In this document: piece by piece, positions 41,001 through 56,000 of the stretch
Position numbering within the stretch: the stretch's first letter is position 1
How the letters are laid out: every line of letters starts with the position of its first letter
Origin: Arion vulgaris
Lineage: Eukaryota > Mollusca > Gastropoda > Stylommatophora > Arionidae
Assembly (NCBI GenBank): GCA_020796225.1
Contig: CM036765.1
Coordinates: forward strand, 38,468,066-38,532,065
Length of the DNA stretch: 64,000 nucleotides
Direction of reading: 5' to 3'
The notes under the pieces: generated by a model
The model's database searches: none
What the model saw: the letters and a program-made list of their open reading frames with translations, nothing else
Told to the model about the DNA's origin: nothing
Translations under genes and position numbers: made by a program

Positions 41001-44000
41001 GACTCTTCAAGGCACGCATCGGACTGACAAGTCACCACATGTCCATTGACTGATACTAACTAATAGCCGTCCCTCATGCGATGATGACAACAATCTCAGA
41101 CGTGTACTGTTGCACCCCTCTGGTGTGTGCGGAGGTGACTGTAGAGTCCAATCCTAGAACAGAATCCCGACCACAGGTGGGGCATACATGATCAAGGTTA
41201 GACATGTGCGTGTTGTGTGCTCTGTCTTTTCGCACTGCTCGTTTTCTCTGTGACTCAACAATACGATGATTCTCAGCTATTCGGGTTCCTCTTTTGTTGT
41301 TACAGCGCCACATTTGGCGATCTTGCGCAAAGGATTCCCAGCACGTATTGTCTATATCGAAGCATTTCAGAGACACTTTAAGAGTGTCTTTAAAGCGTTT
41401 TCTGTCCACCAGCTAACGTCTGCCCCCTTCAAGCTCGCCATACATCAACTGTTTTGGGATCGTTTATCAGGCATTGAGCAACGTGACCGACCCATCTCAG
41501 TTGGGCCTTCTGCAACAGGGTGTTGGCGCGGGATCTTTGCTCTTGTGAGGACTTCGCTGTCTGGGAAATTTTTTCCTGCCAGTTTATTTTTAGTATTCTG
41601 CGGAGACAGCTTGTGTGGAAATGGTTTAATTTTCTTGCGTGTCTGCTATACACTGTCCATGTCTCGCTTGCGTTCAGCAGCGTTGTTAGCACTATGGCCT
41701 GGTAAACTTTCAGCTTTGTGACTATGCTTATCCCTTCCGTTCCCACACAGTGACACGTAACCTTCCGACGCAGCACTGGCTTTGGATATCCTATTGTGGA
41801 CCTCAGAATCTATGTTTGCCGATCTGGATAGGAGGCTGCCAAGATAAGCAAAGTTGTCCGTTGACTGGAGAGCTGGTGTTTAATGTTGATGACTGGATCG
41901 TAATACTGTTCTCTAGGGCGGGCTGGAACATGACCTCTGTTTTTGGTGTTAATGGTGAGGCCAAACCTATCACAGGCCATTGAGAACTTGTCCATGTAAG
42001 TCTGCATTTCTTCCTCAGATTTCTTCCTCGAGGCACAGTCATCAGCAAACAACAGGTTTGAGATAGTTGATTCTTTTACCTTGGTGGAGGATTTTAACCT
42101 CCGAAGATTGAATAGGTTACCGTCTGTCCTGTATCTAATCTTTACCCCATGTTCGTCGCCTTCCCAGAAGACATCCGTGAGCATGGCAGCAAACATCATG
42201 CTGAAGAGTGTTGGGGCCAGTACACAGCCCTGTTTGACGCCGTTGGTGACATGGAAGGCTTCCGACAGCTCCTTCGTCAAGTACACATGCCATCATGCCC
42301 CGTGAAACTGTTGGACGATCTTGATGAATTTCCTTGGGCATCCAAATTTTTCCATGATCTTCCATAGACCCTCCCTGTTAAACGTGTCGAAAGCCTTTGT
42401 CAGATCGACAAAGACCATATAGAGGTTATGGTGCTGCTCTTGGCATTTCTCCTGTAATTGGCGAGCAGCAAATATCATGTCTGCTGTTCACGACCTGCTC
42501 TGAAGCCACATTGGGTCTCAGGAGTAAGTCCTGTTCCAGGTGATCGATTAATCGATTGAGGAGGACTCTGGCCAGTATTTTGCAGCGATTGACAGGAGGA
42601 GATCCCCTGTGACTGATACTACATTTTGTTTGTTGGATGAAGTAACTATGTGGTTATAATCATATTTGATTGACGAACATTATTATTATATATGAGACTA
42701 GGCTTATTTTTTTTTTCTTCTGATCCAGAAGGACTAGAGCTTTCAGCTCTCGGTTGTGCCATGGACAGCATAGCCCTTTGGTTCAGTTGCCACAAACACC
42801 GTAAATCTGGGAAACCTGTGGTTTTTTTTGCCAGCCCGCGGAATTGAACCCGCACTCACAGAGGGCTTGTCACCGCCTGCACGCGCTACAAACACTCTGG
42901 GCATGCGGCCAGGCTTATTTAACAGAGACTGTCCTCATGCAGATGTTCACGGCAACGATAGAGCAGACATGCTTGTATCAAAAGCATTGAATGTAACACA
43001 ACTGTATCTGATTCTCCATCGATGCTTTGTAAGATTTCAAAAAAAAGGTTGACTGCAGCATAAGTTGATAAGTTGATAGCAACTTAAAGTCTCCACGGTC
43101 TTGTGTGGATATATTTTCCTGAACATGCAGGGATTCATGGCAATGTTCACAAGCTGGACTTAAAGGTGTCTACTGTGAGCACATTTGACATGAAACAAAT
43201 ACCATATATCTCTCTCTCGAGATCACCGTCCAGACCGCTGTACCAGATCTCCCCATAAATTCTATTTATGTGAAAATCTGATTCATGCAGATTCATTGGT
43301 GTGTTTACGTCACATCTTCAGCACCATTTGGAGCTCTGGTGCTTATCATTCAGCGATGTGTCCAGTTTCAGCCAGCGTTTACTCGGTTCGCTCTCCGTTC
43401 TGTAGCTATCTATTGTTTTTACGGTGTGGGGTAGCTAGCTCCCGCCAACCTCCTTAGTCGCCTCTTACGACATGCGTGGCAGGTAACAGTTGTTCTATTC
43501 TTTACGCCCCAATTTGGGCCCGGTAACCACTCTAGCGAAATATCATATATGATCTTCCTAGGACTGTCTTTTTTATGATGAAAACTCGGCATTATTGAGT
43601 ATGTGACTTGAAAAAAATGGCATCAAAAGTGGCATTAGTCTACAAGATCATCCGAGGATGGATGAGACATGTCTACAACAAATGTGCTATGGGAACTATA
43701 AGCAAACATAACATCCATATGTACTGAAGACAATGAGAACTTAATGGTCTGCCTGGAGTTATAGCATATAGTAGCAATGTGATAGTATCTTTGCTGTATA
43801 GTAAATAAAATGAAAAAGTAGCACGTTTCCTGTAATGTTGCATCTATGCCAACAAGGACAAGAAGAAGAACAAATTACATGAACTGATAACCTGACCGAT
43901 TGAATGTAATAAAATAAACACAAGACATTTACACAACAAACAAATATGTAAAACAAATACACAAAACTTACTTATCTACTGTTCTGATGTATGGAAATGG

Positions 44001-47000
44001 AAACGTGATTGGGATGTCAATCTAGAAAGTAAAAAGACACATTTATTGATTATGGTTAAAATCAGATATAATATATTTTTCTTCTTCTTTGCGTTCGTTC
44101 TTTGTGACCAATTTTAATCACTCTTTGTGATATGTTTGATCTTTGCCAAAAACGTGTATCGTTGCACATTGGTTTGGTAGGCCCTAACGCTAGACTTCTA
44201 CACATTTAGGACACATGCATCTAATTTCAGCCAAATATAATATATGATATTGTGGTAAATGTAATGTCTGTGCTTAAGAATATATATAAGCAATAAGTAT
44301 AGTCCAGTCTTATAAAACATATGTTGGGTGAGTATATACAGTGGAGTTTTGCTAAGGAGAAAATGATATAGTAAATAAGAGAGTAAGTGAAATAATAGAA
44401 CCAATACTGACATACGGATGCGAGTCATGGACAATGAACACACAGATTAAAAAATCTCTGAGGGCCACAGAGATGGAATTTAACAAAAGAATGATGGGAA
44501 TCCTATGGACTGCTAAAATGACTAATGTCGGGGTGTTGAATGAGATCAAAACACAGGAAAACGGGATCATCAATATAGAAAGTGGCACTCATCATTTTCA
44601 GACATGATGAGGTAGGTTAGAAACACTGTAACAACTAGTCAAATGAGGGTAGATGAGACAGAGAGAAAATTTGGATAACCTGACTATGGCGGTGGCGTCA
44701 ACATCTGGTTGATAGCAAACACCAAAGACAGAGATTTTGAATCCATGATGCCTATGCAGCGGCACAGCACCTGATGATGATGATGAAGTGAAAGCAACCA
44801 GAGCTTCATCGGCGGAGTTGAATAAGATAACCAAATATAGAAAGCAGCAGCAAACAATGGTTGGGGTACTATGGTTCACATGGAGATAACTCTTAGCAGA
44901 CACACCGGAACGCATTAAAAATTAATTTTACAGTGTTCAACTCTGGAGGGAAGGAAGGTAAACTAAACCAAAGACTACAGGAGAGAACAGTGGAGGCAAA
45001 GATGCACTTGGGGCATCAAGGTTGGCAGCGGGCCTAGCAAGGATAAGAGATTTTATGCTTTGTTCTTCAAGACACTGCAACGCTTGTCGGTCACTGACAT
45101 CTGTGTCAATCTACAATCTGCATCAAAGGAATAGAAGAATGACATGGACACAGCAAGTAACTAAATTATCCACTTATTATTTTGAAATCTGGACAAAGAG
45201 GAATGTCTGGAGAAAAAGAGGTGCACTAGTAGGGACATGTGACTAGATCTTTGGGCGGAAACAATTTTCAAGGAACCATAGAAGGAAAGAAAAAAGACGG
45301 GCATAAAAGAAATGAATCAACAACATTAAAAACACAGATGGGACTAAGTGTTAATATTCAGAAGTCTATAACAGACCGACTTGGACAGAGCTGGCATGAA
45401 GATCAATATCACTAATGCTGGCATGAAATCCATGTTGAAGGACAAAGAAGAATTACAATGCAATTCAAGCTTGATTATTAAACTGGATTTTAAAAGCTGT
45501 TGCATTCATAAAAGTGTTGAGAGCTGATAATTCTATTCTAAAGGAACATGTATGATAAGATTCAACTTACCATGTTCTCTGGTTTCATCATGCTTTTGAA
45601 CTGCATTGTGGACATTTTCTGAGTAGGTTGGTGTTCGTTTCCAGTGGTAGCTCTGAAATTTTCTATGTAGTGTAAGCGTTGCTGAGCATTGTCCCACTGA
45701 CACCAAACAAATTTGCGTACTATCTGCTCTGTCTTTGGTTGTCCACTCATAATCTAGTATATAATCAAAATCACCAAGATGTGGCTTACAAGACAATGTA
45801 ATTATATAAAAAAAACAAGAATAAAAAATAAGGTCTTACAAAAGACATTCAAAAGAAATTAAATATCAAACAGACAGAGAGGAACAGAAAATATAGCAGT
45901 TAATCTCTAAAAGGAAACTAAATATATTATAACAAATTAAATATATCAGCAGCAACCTCTCCCTCAATGATGAAATTAGCAGCAGCATTGGGAAGGCATC
46001 CCCTGCTTCGTTTAAATTAGCAAAGCATGTATGGGTAAACAGGACACACACAAAACACCAAGTCACAAGTATATACGGCCTGTGTGCTCAGCACTCTGCT
46101 GTATGGTAATGAGATGTAGACCACATATGCCAGACAAGAACATCGTTGAAACACTCTATATGCGCTGTCTCAGGCGAATATACAACATGCGATGGCATGA
46201 CCACATTTTCAATATAAAAATGCTGGACAGTGTTGGCATCCTAAGCATGTACCTGTGCTGGATCAACAATGTCTGAGACATCTGTGCCCTATGAATGATG
46301 CTAGATGCCAAAGGACATTCTATATAGTCAACTTGCAAAATGGTACTAGACAGCATGGGCGTAAATTACTATGCTTCATTGACACCTTCAAGCGTGATCT
46401 AACTTCATGCTGCATAGACAAAGAAAACAAACACAGACCTATCAGAAAAGTTCCCCATTGGGTCAAGAGTAAGACAAGGATTCGTACTATCACAGCTGCT
46501 GTTCATCACATATATCGATCAAATCTGTAAAACTGCTAACACTAATGAAGAGAACAACAATGGGGAACTCCTAAACGAATTTCTTTTTGCAGACGACCAA
46601 GCAATCGTATCAACAACAGAGGAACAGCTACAGCAACACATTAATAGACTCCAGTTAGCATGCAATGAATACAGTATGAGATTAAGCATCGGCAAAACTG
46701 ATTCGCTAGAGAGAAAAACACCAATATCTCCATCGACAAACGCCCATTAAAACAAATCAAAGACTTTACATACCTAGGAAGCATCTTTTCAGCAAACGGA
46801 AGAATAACTAACAAAATTCAACATAGATGCAACAAAGCAAATCAAACAATAGGACAAATGGTGTCAATTTTGAAATGCAAACATGTCACCATGGACACAA
46901 AAGAGCATTGTTCAACACAATATTTCTCCTACATTCGCTGCCAGTTCCAAACCTGGACACGGACATTAAATGACAGAAGATTACTAGTCACAACAGAGAT

Positions 47001-50000
47001 GAAGTGTCTAGCAGAATGCTGGGTGTAACAAGAAGAGACCGGTTTAGAAATGAAGACATCAAGAAAAAAGTGGGTACAACAGTACTGAACTTTATCAAGA
47101 AGCAGCAAATTAAATGGTTCGGCCACATAAGCAGATTACCAAAAGGCAGTGCGCCACCAAGAGCAATGCTACTCCGATACAGTGGATACAAAGCAAAAGG
47201 CCAGCCACTAAAAAGGTGGACCTCAGAGATAACAGAGGCAAGGAAAGACACTATTTATGAAGCACACACAAAAACCTGTGCTAGAAATCTCTTCTTACCC
47301 TGAAGCCGAGGGACAAATCAGGATTGGAAAAGAGAAAGAAAGACAAGGTGCATAGAAAGGCTGAAAGGCAAAACAGGATTAGAGAATAGATAGATAGATA
47401 GAGTAAGAAAAAGCATAAGCACATTCAATAAAATGCAACACCAATGTTTACTTACTATGCCCTTATCTCCAATTCGGCCAAGAGAAACCTTGTACAAGCC
47501 AATTGCTGGAAAAATAATAAGATGGGGTAATTTAACTACATATATGGCAGTAATAAGGTAACAATATTGATCAAATATTTTGAGAAGCCACGTAGCAGAG
47601 TTGGCTAAAAGTATGCATCAAAGAACAGTTCAGTTTCAGGATTTTCCTAGTCCACACAGCTGACAATGGGTACTCAGACTTTCTGAGTTATGGGGAAACT
47701 TTTGATTCATTGACAGAACAATTGTGCAAGTGCTTTTCTGCTGATAAATTCAGCAATCTCGAAATAACTGAGCACTTACAAGTGCAGAGATGTTGATTCC
47801 ATTCAGTTTTCATGGTAAACTATCCCATATAAAACTTTAAATTAATGTGTAGCAGAATTAAAATGAATGCAACTGTAAGCAACGGTTAATATAATTGACT
47901 TTATGTTTGATGTGCAGTGATGATGATCCGACGACTAAGCTCAACTAAACTAGCAGACAGGAATGGAAGCAATAATCATTTATACATCTTTACAAAGACA
48001 AATTATATACCATTTTTAATTAAATACTGTTACTCTTAATATAACGCACTCAATGTATATGCTACTTCTTGGCTCATTAATTCTTCAAACGACTTCTGAA
48101 AACCACTGAAGCACTTTTATCTTGATATATACTTACATTCTTTATGCAAGAAAACCAGCATTTCTGAACTTATTGTGTTGTCTTTGCTGATCGACAGAAC
48201 TGACTTTCAGAAAGGTTGATCTCCAAGTTAAGAAAACAGTCTTATCCACAGACTGCAGCTCTTGCAGATAAGACTTGATAAAATGCACAGAACAAACTTT
48301 TAACATTATTTAGAAGTAAAACAATTTGTATAGAAAATGAAGAGTTTATACTATATTGAGATTTATTAAGAAGAGCATTAAAACTATTTACCAAAAGCAA
48401 AGTGTGGAAACACAAAGTAAGGTAGTTTTCAATAAATCAAGTGCCATGCCTGCCGGCATAGGCGATCATATCTCTCCACAACTCTCTCTGTTTGATGCAT
48501 GTAATCAGTTCTGACGTCCTTGTGTCGAACCATGATGTCAGGCCATCCAGCATCTTCTCCCTCTGTCTTTCGCGATCTCTCCTTCCCTGAATTTTACCTG
48601 TTGTTACCAAATGTTCTAAACTTTCTCTAAATGTTCTAAAGGTAGTTTTACAAAGCACAAAAACAAGGCAGAGTGATGTTTTTACCAAAAGGTCTTTATA
48701 AAGCAGAGATAGCTCAACAAAATGACAAAGTAACAAATAGTTGCAGCAAAATGGTGGATATTATTATCAACAAAAGAAACGAATGCTGTAAAACTTTATT
48801 TTGTGTTTCTGTATTTCGCCTTTGGTACATAGCTCTAATATACTCTCTTTGTACAGATATTGAAACACTTTATACAAATAGTGAAGTAATTTGGACATAT
48901 AATGAAATTGTAAAAACAATGACAAAATACAGCAACGTTTCGACCAACAAGGCCTTTATCAAGCAAACGAACAAACAGGAGTGACAAATTAAAATGAAAC
49001 ACAAATGGACGACCAAATACAAACGTATCTAATGAAAATCTGGAATAAAACGAATAACGAAATAAATGTAACACAAAAACACACATAAAAACTAGAAATA
49101 GAACGGAAAAGAAACAATGAAACATCTAGTAAGTATATAACTTGAATACATACTCCTGTTTGTTCGTTTGCTTGATAAAGGCCTTGTTGGTCGAAACTTG
49201 CTGTATTTTGTCATTGTTTTTGTAATTTGTAAAACTACAGTACTTTGTAATTACGTGTTTTGCCAATCAAATAGTTTTACTGCAGTTCCATATATATATA
49301 ATGAAATTGTACAGATATTGAAGAAACTTGAACAGAAAATACTACAGTGTGCATAGACCTTTAAGCAAAGATATTGAGAAAGTTTGTTCATATTGAACCT
49401 TTGAATGTTTAGGAGTCACAGCAGAGCAGAAGAAAGCCCAGCTTGCAGCAGTGCACATACTGCCACATTCAATCAAAAAGCTACGCTGGGATTAGAGAGA
49501 ATGCTCATAAAACCTGCCTCATTCAAATATATAGAAAAGAAAGATCTGCAAGGCGCCAAAAGTACAAAATCTACTACCTGGCAGAGGAAAAAGAGTTATT
49601 GGTTACTAAACTGATGTCATTGCATTTTGAGCAAACCCATAGGTGCTCAGTCTCCCCAAAAGATATCAAAGAGTATGCATACTGATGGTTCCTGTGGCTT
49701 TCTAGTCACACTTCTCACTCTGTCCCTCATGCATCCAGTTCTACCTGTACAATGGGTAACTCCTTTCTTCTTCTTTCTTTCTTCCAATCCTGTTTTCTCT
49801 CACAGCTTCAGGGTAAGATGGGTAACTCCAAACTGCTTAAATTGGTAGACCGATTCAATCATCAAAACATGATACCAAGAAAAGGAAAAGAGTGAAAACT
49901 TGTACTTCACCGCCGCAGAAACAAATATATTATAAATGTGCCTGGTGATGACATACATTATTATGTGAAACGGGACAGCAAAAGCGAAGAAAAAAAATCA

Positions 50001-53000
50001 CACTCTGCTTCAAGTGATATTCCAATGGGCAATATCTTTTTACAACCTCTCATCCTTATTTACAATGACTTGGAATTTTGTTCCGTATTCTTGTAATTTT
50101 GCCAGTATTTTCTACTACTGTATTTCTTTTACATATTTTTTAAAACAACTTTTGTCAGCACTAGTTTTCATACGAGCACTATACAAATGTCTGATCTTCC
50201 TAAGGTATTCTTACTGTTCTAAGAAGAACTATATGATGCTCTTCCCCCAGGCCAATAAATGTTCTGAACTGCCATGGTCAGAAATGCAACTACAAATTAA
50301 TCACTTAGCTGATTGAAATAAATGTACAAATACGAATGCAAGAAGTGATTTAGTTAAATGTAGTACCTTTAGGCTTTTTCTCGGTTGATGAGTCTTGAGA
50401 CATCACGATGCTAAAGGCTAGGGAAAGTTAAAAGTTACTAAGAAACAACATTATGGAAAATGAATATTTCTGCTGCTACTACCCTGTACTAGTTTAAACA
50501 ATAATTTGTTGCATAAATTATAATTACACTGCGAGTCAGTTGCTCACAACTATAGAATTTAAGATGCATATCATCATGTAGCAAGTCCTTTGCAGAATGT
50601 TGGTCTCCTCCCATCCCACCTGAAAGACTCTCAATCTCTAGTAAGTTCTCCCACCTACTCTAAGATCAAATCAATGTTTCTTTAATGAATTGTTGTCATT
50701 GTCGTCTTGGTTGTCCTGCCTCGCTTTTCAGGAACAATGCTCAATAATGTTGCAAATATGCGATTTATTTTGATCTGAAGCCAATAGCTAATTACAAAAT
50801 TCAGCAAACTTAATTTCATGAGCAAATTGTCTTTGTTTTCACATGTAATTAATAACATAACTCTATAACTTACTCTAAATAAAATTTTTGGAAAGTGATG
50901 GTCATATTGTATTATATTCACATATATTAGTGTTACAAATGTGAATGTTAGTCGTTTGGTTATTGGTTACTGAACCGATGTCATTGCACTCCAGGCAGAC
51001 CAATGGGTGCTCAGTCTCCCCCAACACATGTTTAAAAGTATACATATGGATGGTTCCTGTGGCTCACTGGTTAAATACACTTCTTTTGTGCCCTCAAGCA
51101 TCTAGTTCTACTTGCACAATGTGTAATTCCAAACTTATTAAATCACTGGATAGATTCAGCATCAATTTTAGGGTCGTCATCCCACAAAAGGTCACCATGA
51201 GACCAAAGAATATCTTTCATCCTAAACTCCCCATCAATCGATGTAAGAATGTACGTTCTCTCATCGACACAAACACCTGCATGCCCAGGACAGTAAATCC
51301 ATGTAAGCCTCGAGAGGTTGGAAAGTCAGTCATTTAAAAAGTTAAATTATATCATATTCACATGAATGATGTTTGTTACTGACATCCATTTTAAAGATTT
51401 ACACCAGCAACTTTTCAGTTGAGAATTAAGAGCAATAATAAATATAAAAATAATGATTTCAAAGATATATTCATATTTGATTGAATAGAATTTAACACAG
51501 TGCAGCAAAGTAGAAGAAGTCATTCCTGATTACCACTGTATAACCTTTAGATGTGTCTAGCTAGATATTACTTGTGACATATTCTTTTCTTTTCTGCCTG
51601 TTGTAGGAGTTATCCTGTTTCTTCTTCTTTTGTCTTTTAAACCCCAGATGGAGTATAGGCCCTCAACTAATCCATGAGCATTTATGGTTAGTTGGATTTT
51701 GTAGTTGAAGCATTTTACCGGATGTGGTAGCCAGCCCCATGCCAAACCTGACAAAAGTCAGGTGAATACTGGTTAAAACAACCAGTTAATCTGCAGTGTG
51801 ACCTGCCAGTTCTACAAAATTCGGCCAAGGGATTTGAGTAAACGTTACCACTTAGAGATATTGATCACCTGATGTGTGACAATTCTCCTATAATGTGCAT
51901 TAGCGTACACTACCACCACATTGTGTGAATCGCATCCTCTTCTATTCCTATCCCCTTTGCCAGACTCAATCTGTATTCAGGGCCACTGCTTGAAGGTGGG
52001 ATAGGATCTTAGGCAGTGCCAGCTCACTGATCCTGGCACTGCATGTTCCCACTTGATTTCATGCGTCTTTGGTCCTAGGTGCCCTGTACCCAGCCTAAAA
52101 TGTCAGAGTTGTCCTGTACTCAGCCTAAAATGTCACCTTAAGATGCATCATCACTTGGTGCTATTGAAGACCATGTTATACCTAAGCCTTGAGGTTTATA
52201 TACCATAAACCCAAGTTGCTGTCATCTTGTTGCTTGCTTTCCCTCCACAATTTACCTTCAGAGGATATCGTTAGGAATATGACCATCTTTCATGAGAATA
52301 CATGTTCAAGCCATTTTTCAGTGCAACTTAAAAAGAAGAAAATTAGAAACACGACAAACAAAGTACTATAGTTTTAAAATACAGAAAAGTGACGAAACAC
52401 AACGTTTGACAACAAGGCCTTTATCAAGCAAACGAACAAACAGGAGTGACAAATTAAATGAAACATCAAATGGACGACTCAAATACAAACGTATCTAGGA
52501 AAATCTGAATAAAAACGAATAACGAAATAAATAACAACGGAATGCACATACACAACAAATATAACTATTAAATCTTACTATTACTGTACACGAAAGTTGC
52601 AGCAATAGGCGACGAACATCGAAATATTCGCCATATTGCTGCAACTATTCGTTGACGTAGTAGGAAGATTTAATAGTTATATTTGTGTGTATGTGCATTT
52701 CCGCTTGTTACATTTATTTCGTTATTCGTTTTATTCCAGATTTTCCTAGATACGCTTGTATTTGGTCGTGCATTTGTGTTTCATTTTAATTTGTCACTCC
52801 TGTTTGTTCGTTTGCTTGATAAAGGCCTTTTGGTCAAACGTTGCTGTTTATCGTCACTGTTTCTGTATTTTGTAAAACTATAGTACTTTGTTTGTACGTG
52901 TTTCACTATTTACCAAGTTTTACTGCAGTCTTCCCCCTATTAAGAAGAAAATTGCATCATTTAGTTTTAATATCATAAAGATTTCAATATCTTTTGGTAA

Positions 53001-56000
53001 TTTCCACTTACAAAGAATCACACTTACCTAGTAACGTCCTTCTGGATTCACAGAACAGGAAACAACTTAACTTCTCTTCATATGTGTAAAATATCTGTAA
53101 TTTTTTATATTATTAAATATCATACATTATATAAAAGATTGCACACAATATAAAATTTGGATGTGAAGTGTCCATATACATAAAACGACAATCAAATAGA
53201 TTACACAAGTTGTTATGTTTAAAATAAAGAAGTGGGAACAATTATGCAAAATGAAACTTTTAGGAGATAATTACTTTATATACAACCAATGTTAATTTTT
53301 TAGACGTTAGAACCTTCTACATGATCAAATATAAACTCAGATCACAATCTGGTGATGATAAAAAGTATACAAAATGTTTAAAAGTTCAGGAAATAAAAAA
53401 AATACCAAAAGCAATATACATATTTGAATCATTCAGATATTACATAAATATTACTTTAAAAATATTATCTATAAGCTATGGAACAATACACAACAGAAAA
53501 TCCAGGTGAGAATTTTAGACAAAATATTGGGACCGTCTAAAATTAAACATATAATAATTTAATTAAATTAACAGTTGATGGACACCTTTAATTGCTATTA
53601 ACAGAACCAGAGAATTAACACTTTGCTAAGAATGATAAACAATGAACAAACGCCTTGAATACTATTGAAGACACTCACATCTTACATAAAGTTTGCATGT
53701 ATTTCATGGAATGAGATGAAACAAAAAAGAATTTTTGTTTAAGAAAACAGAGGTATAAAAGTATGTATTAAATTACATATCACCTGTGCATTGCCGGGCT
53801 CGAAGGGAGCAAAAATAGTAACACAGCGACCTACAAAACATGTCATAAGATGCAACTGAGATAGGGCCTAGAGAAACTTAGCTTGTAAATAAAAAGTGTC
53901 ACAGAAATCAGATGTGCTGGCCTACTTGTAGGCACATAACTGGCACGGTGTACAATTTCTCTTAAGCTCAGATCACTTACAAATCACAAAGATTGGTTTA
54001 ACATGTGGTCGATATGGAGTGCTCGAAGAAGAAATTACGTACTGAAAATGACATGAGTTAGATAATAAAAATAATTTGTACATACATAAAGAACCATGAT
54101 ACTAAACAACAACACATCAACAGACTCCAGTTAGTATGTAACGAATACAACATGAGAATAAACATCGACAAAACAGAAGTAATGACATTCGCCAGAGAGG
54201 AAAGCTCTACCAATATCTCCATCGATAATCACCTACTAAATCAAGTAAAAGATTTCACATACCTGGGGAGCATTTTTCAGCAAATGGAAGAATAACTAAT
54301 AAAATTCAACACAGATGCAACAAAGCAAATCAAATGATAGGGCAAATGGCGCCAATTTTAAGATGCAAACACGTCACCATGAACACAAAAGAGCAATGTT
54401 CAACACAATCTTTCTCCCCACTTTATGTTACCAGTGCCAAACCTGGACGCTGACAACAAACGATAGAAGAAAACTAGTCACAACAGAGATGAAGTGTCTA
54501 TGCAGAATGCTGGGTGTAACAAGAGACCGGTTTAGAAATGAAGACATCAGGAAAAAGTGGGTACAACATCAGTATAGACTTCATCAAGAAACAACAAATT
54601 AAATGGTTCGCCACGTAAGCAGATTACCATCAGACAGTGCACCCCAAAGAGCAATGCTGCTCTGATACAATGGGTACAAAGCAAAAGGCCGCCACGCAAA
54701 AGATGGACCTCAGAGATAACAGAGGTGACGAAAGAGACTATCTACGAAGTGCATACTAGGGCCCGTTTTAGAAATCTCTTCCTGACCTGACGCTGTGAGG
54801 CATACAGGATTCGAGAAAGAAAGAAAGATACTAAACAGATAAAGTAACATAAAGGTTTAAGATGAAGAGGCAAAAGGAAGTGAGAGCAAAGACAGCAGTA
54901 CAGCAAAAATAAAATTGCAAGGAAATCAATCACAAATAATAAACAAATATATGAAGATAAGAATAAAGTCTCTAATAAACATACTGTGTGCTTCTGAGTT
55001 TCCAGCTCATATATTCCAAAATTGGTAACAACCATAGAAGGCTGGGGAAAAAAAAGAAAGACATATATTTATAAATGTATACAGAACTTAGCTGACAATC
55101 ACATAGTTTGTCATATAACTCTTAGTCTCAAAACATGCATGCATCTTTCTTTTTTTCATCATCACATACATCCTTCTGTAGATACAGTAGGATTACCTGA
55201 ATGGTTGATACCATAACCGGCAGACATGTATTTGCACTGTTCAAAAGGCTTCAGTAATGTCAAAACATAAAATACAAAATTCCCCTGATTTGTTGTAAAT
55301 GCAACCTTTTACAGTGATAATCTTCATCTTGGATGCTGAACAATGAGATTACACATTTATGCTCTGCAAGATGATCTAACATGTACAATGTTCAATTCCA
55401 ATGAGTAAGAACATCATGACAGAGCTGATGGTCAGGTACTCCTAGTACAGCATGTTTCTATCTTTTTGAGCATACTCATTGAGTCGCTGAGAAAACATAC
55501 ATAGATAAAAGTCTGTGACTCCAGCAAGACAATAACTTTGGTTACTGCCATGATTGCCATAGTGAGACTGCAGTTGCAGCAAAACCACCTTCTTCTTCTT
55601 TGCGTTGTTCTTTACAACCAATTTTAATCACTCTTTGTGATATGTTTGATCTTTGCCAAGAACATGTATACGTTGCAAATTGGTTTGGTAGGCCCTAAAC
55701 GCATAGACTTCTACGCGTTTAGGACATGTGCATCTGATTTCAGCCACACCTCCTTAGTCGCCTCTTACGACATGCATGGTAGGTAACAGTGGTGCTATTC
55801 TTTACACCCCAAATTTGGGCCCCGGTAACCACTCGGGCGAGCAAAACCACCATTGTCTTCCTTCCATGGAACCATGGTTGTGCCATCCAAGCCAATCTTA
55901 TTTCTTCTTCTTCTACTCTGAATGCTCCATATCGACCACTTGTCAACCACTTAGTGTGATTTGTATGTGATCTGAGCCTAAGAGCAATTGTGCCAGTTAT

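Noticed and set aside
45866..46066. Minus-strand frame with MLLLISSLRERLLLIY resembling the GSAP LLLIS motif
   Set aside because: The plus strand here is a clear LINE C-terminus (SSSIGKASPASFK), and the true exon was found at 48137-48199.
50014..50316. 100-codon plus-strand open frame rich in aromatic residues
   Set aside because: AT-rich sequence gives long chance frames; no motif, no splice support, and it is opposite to the host gene.
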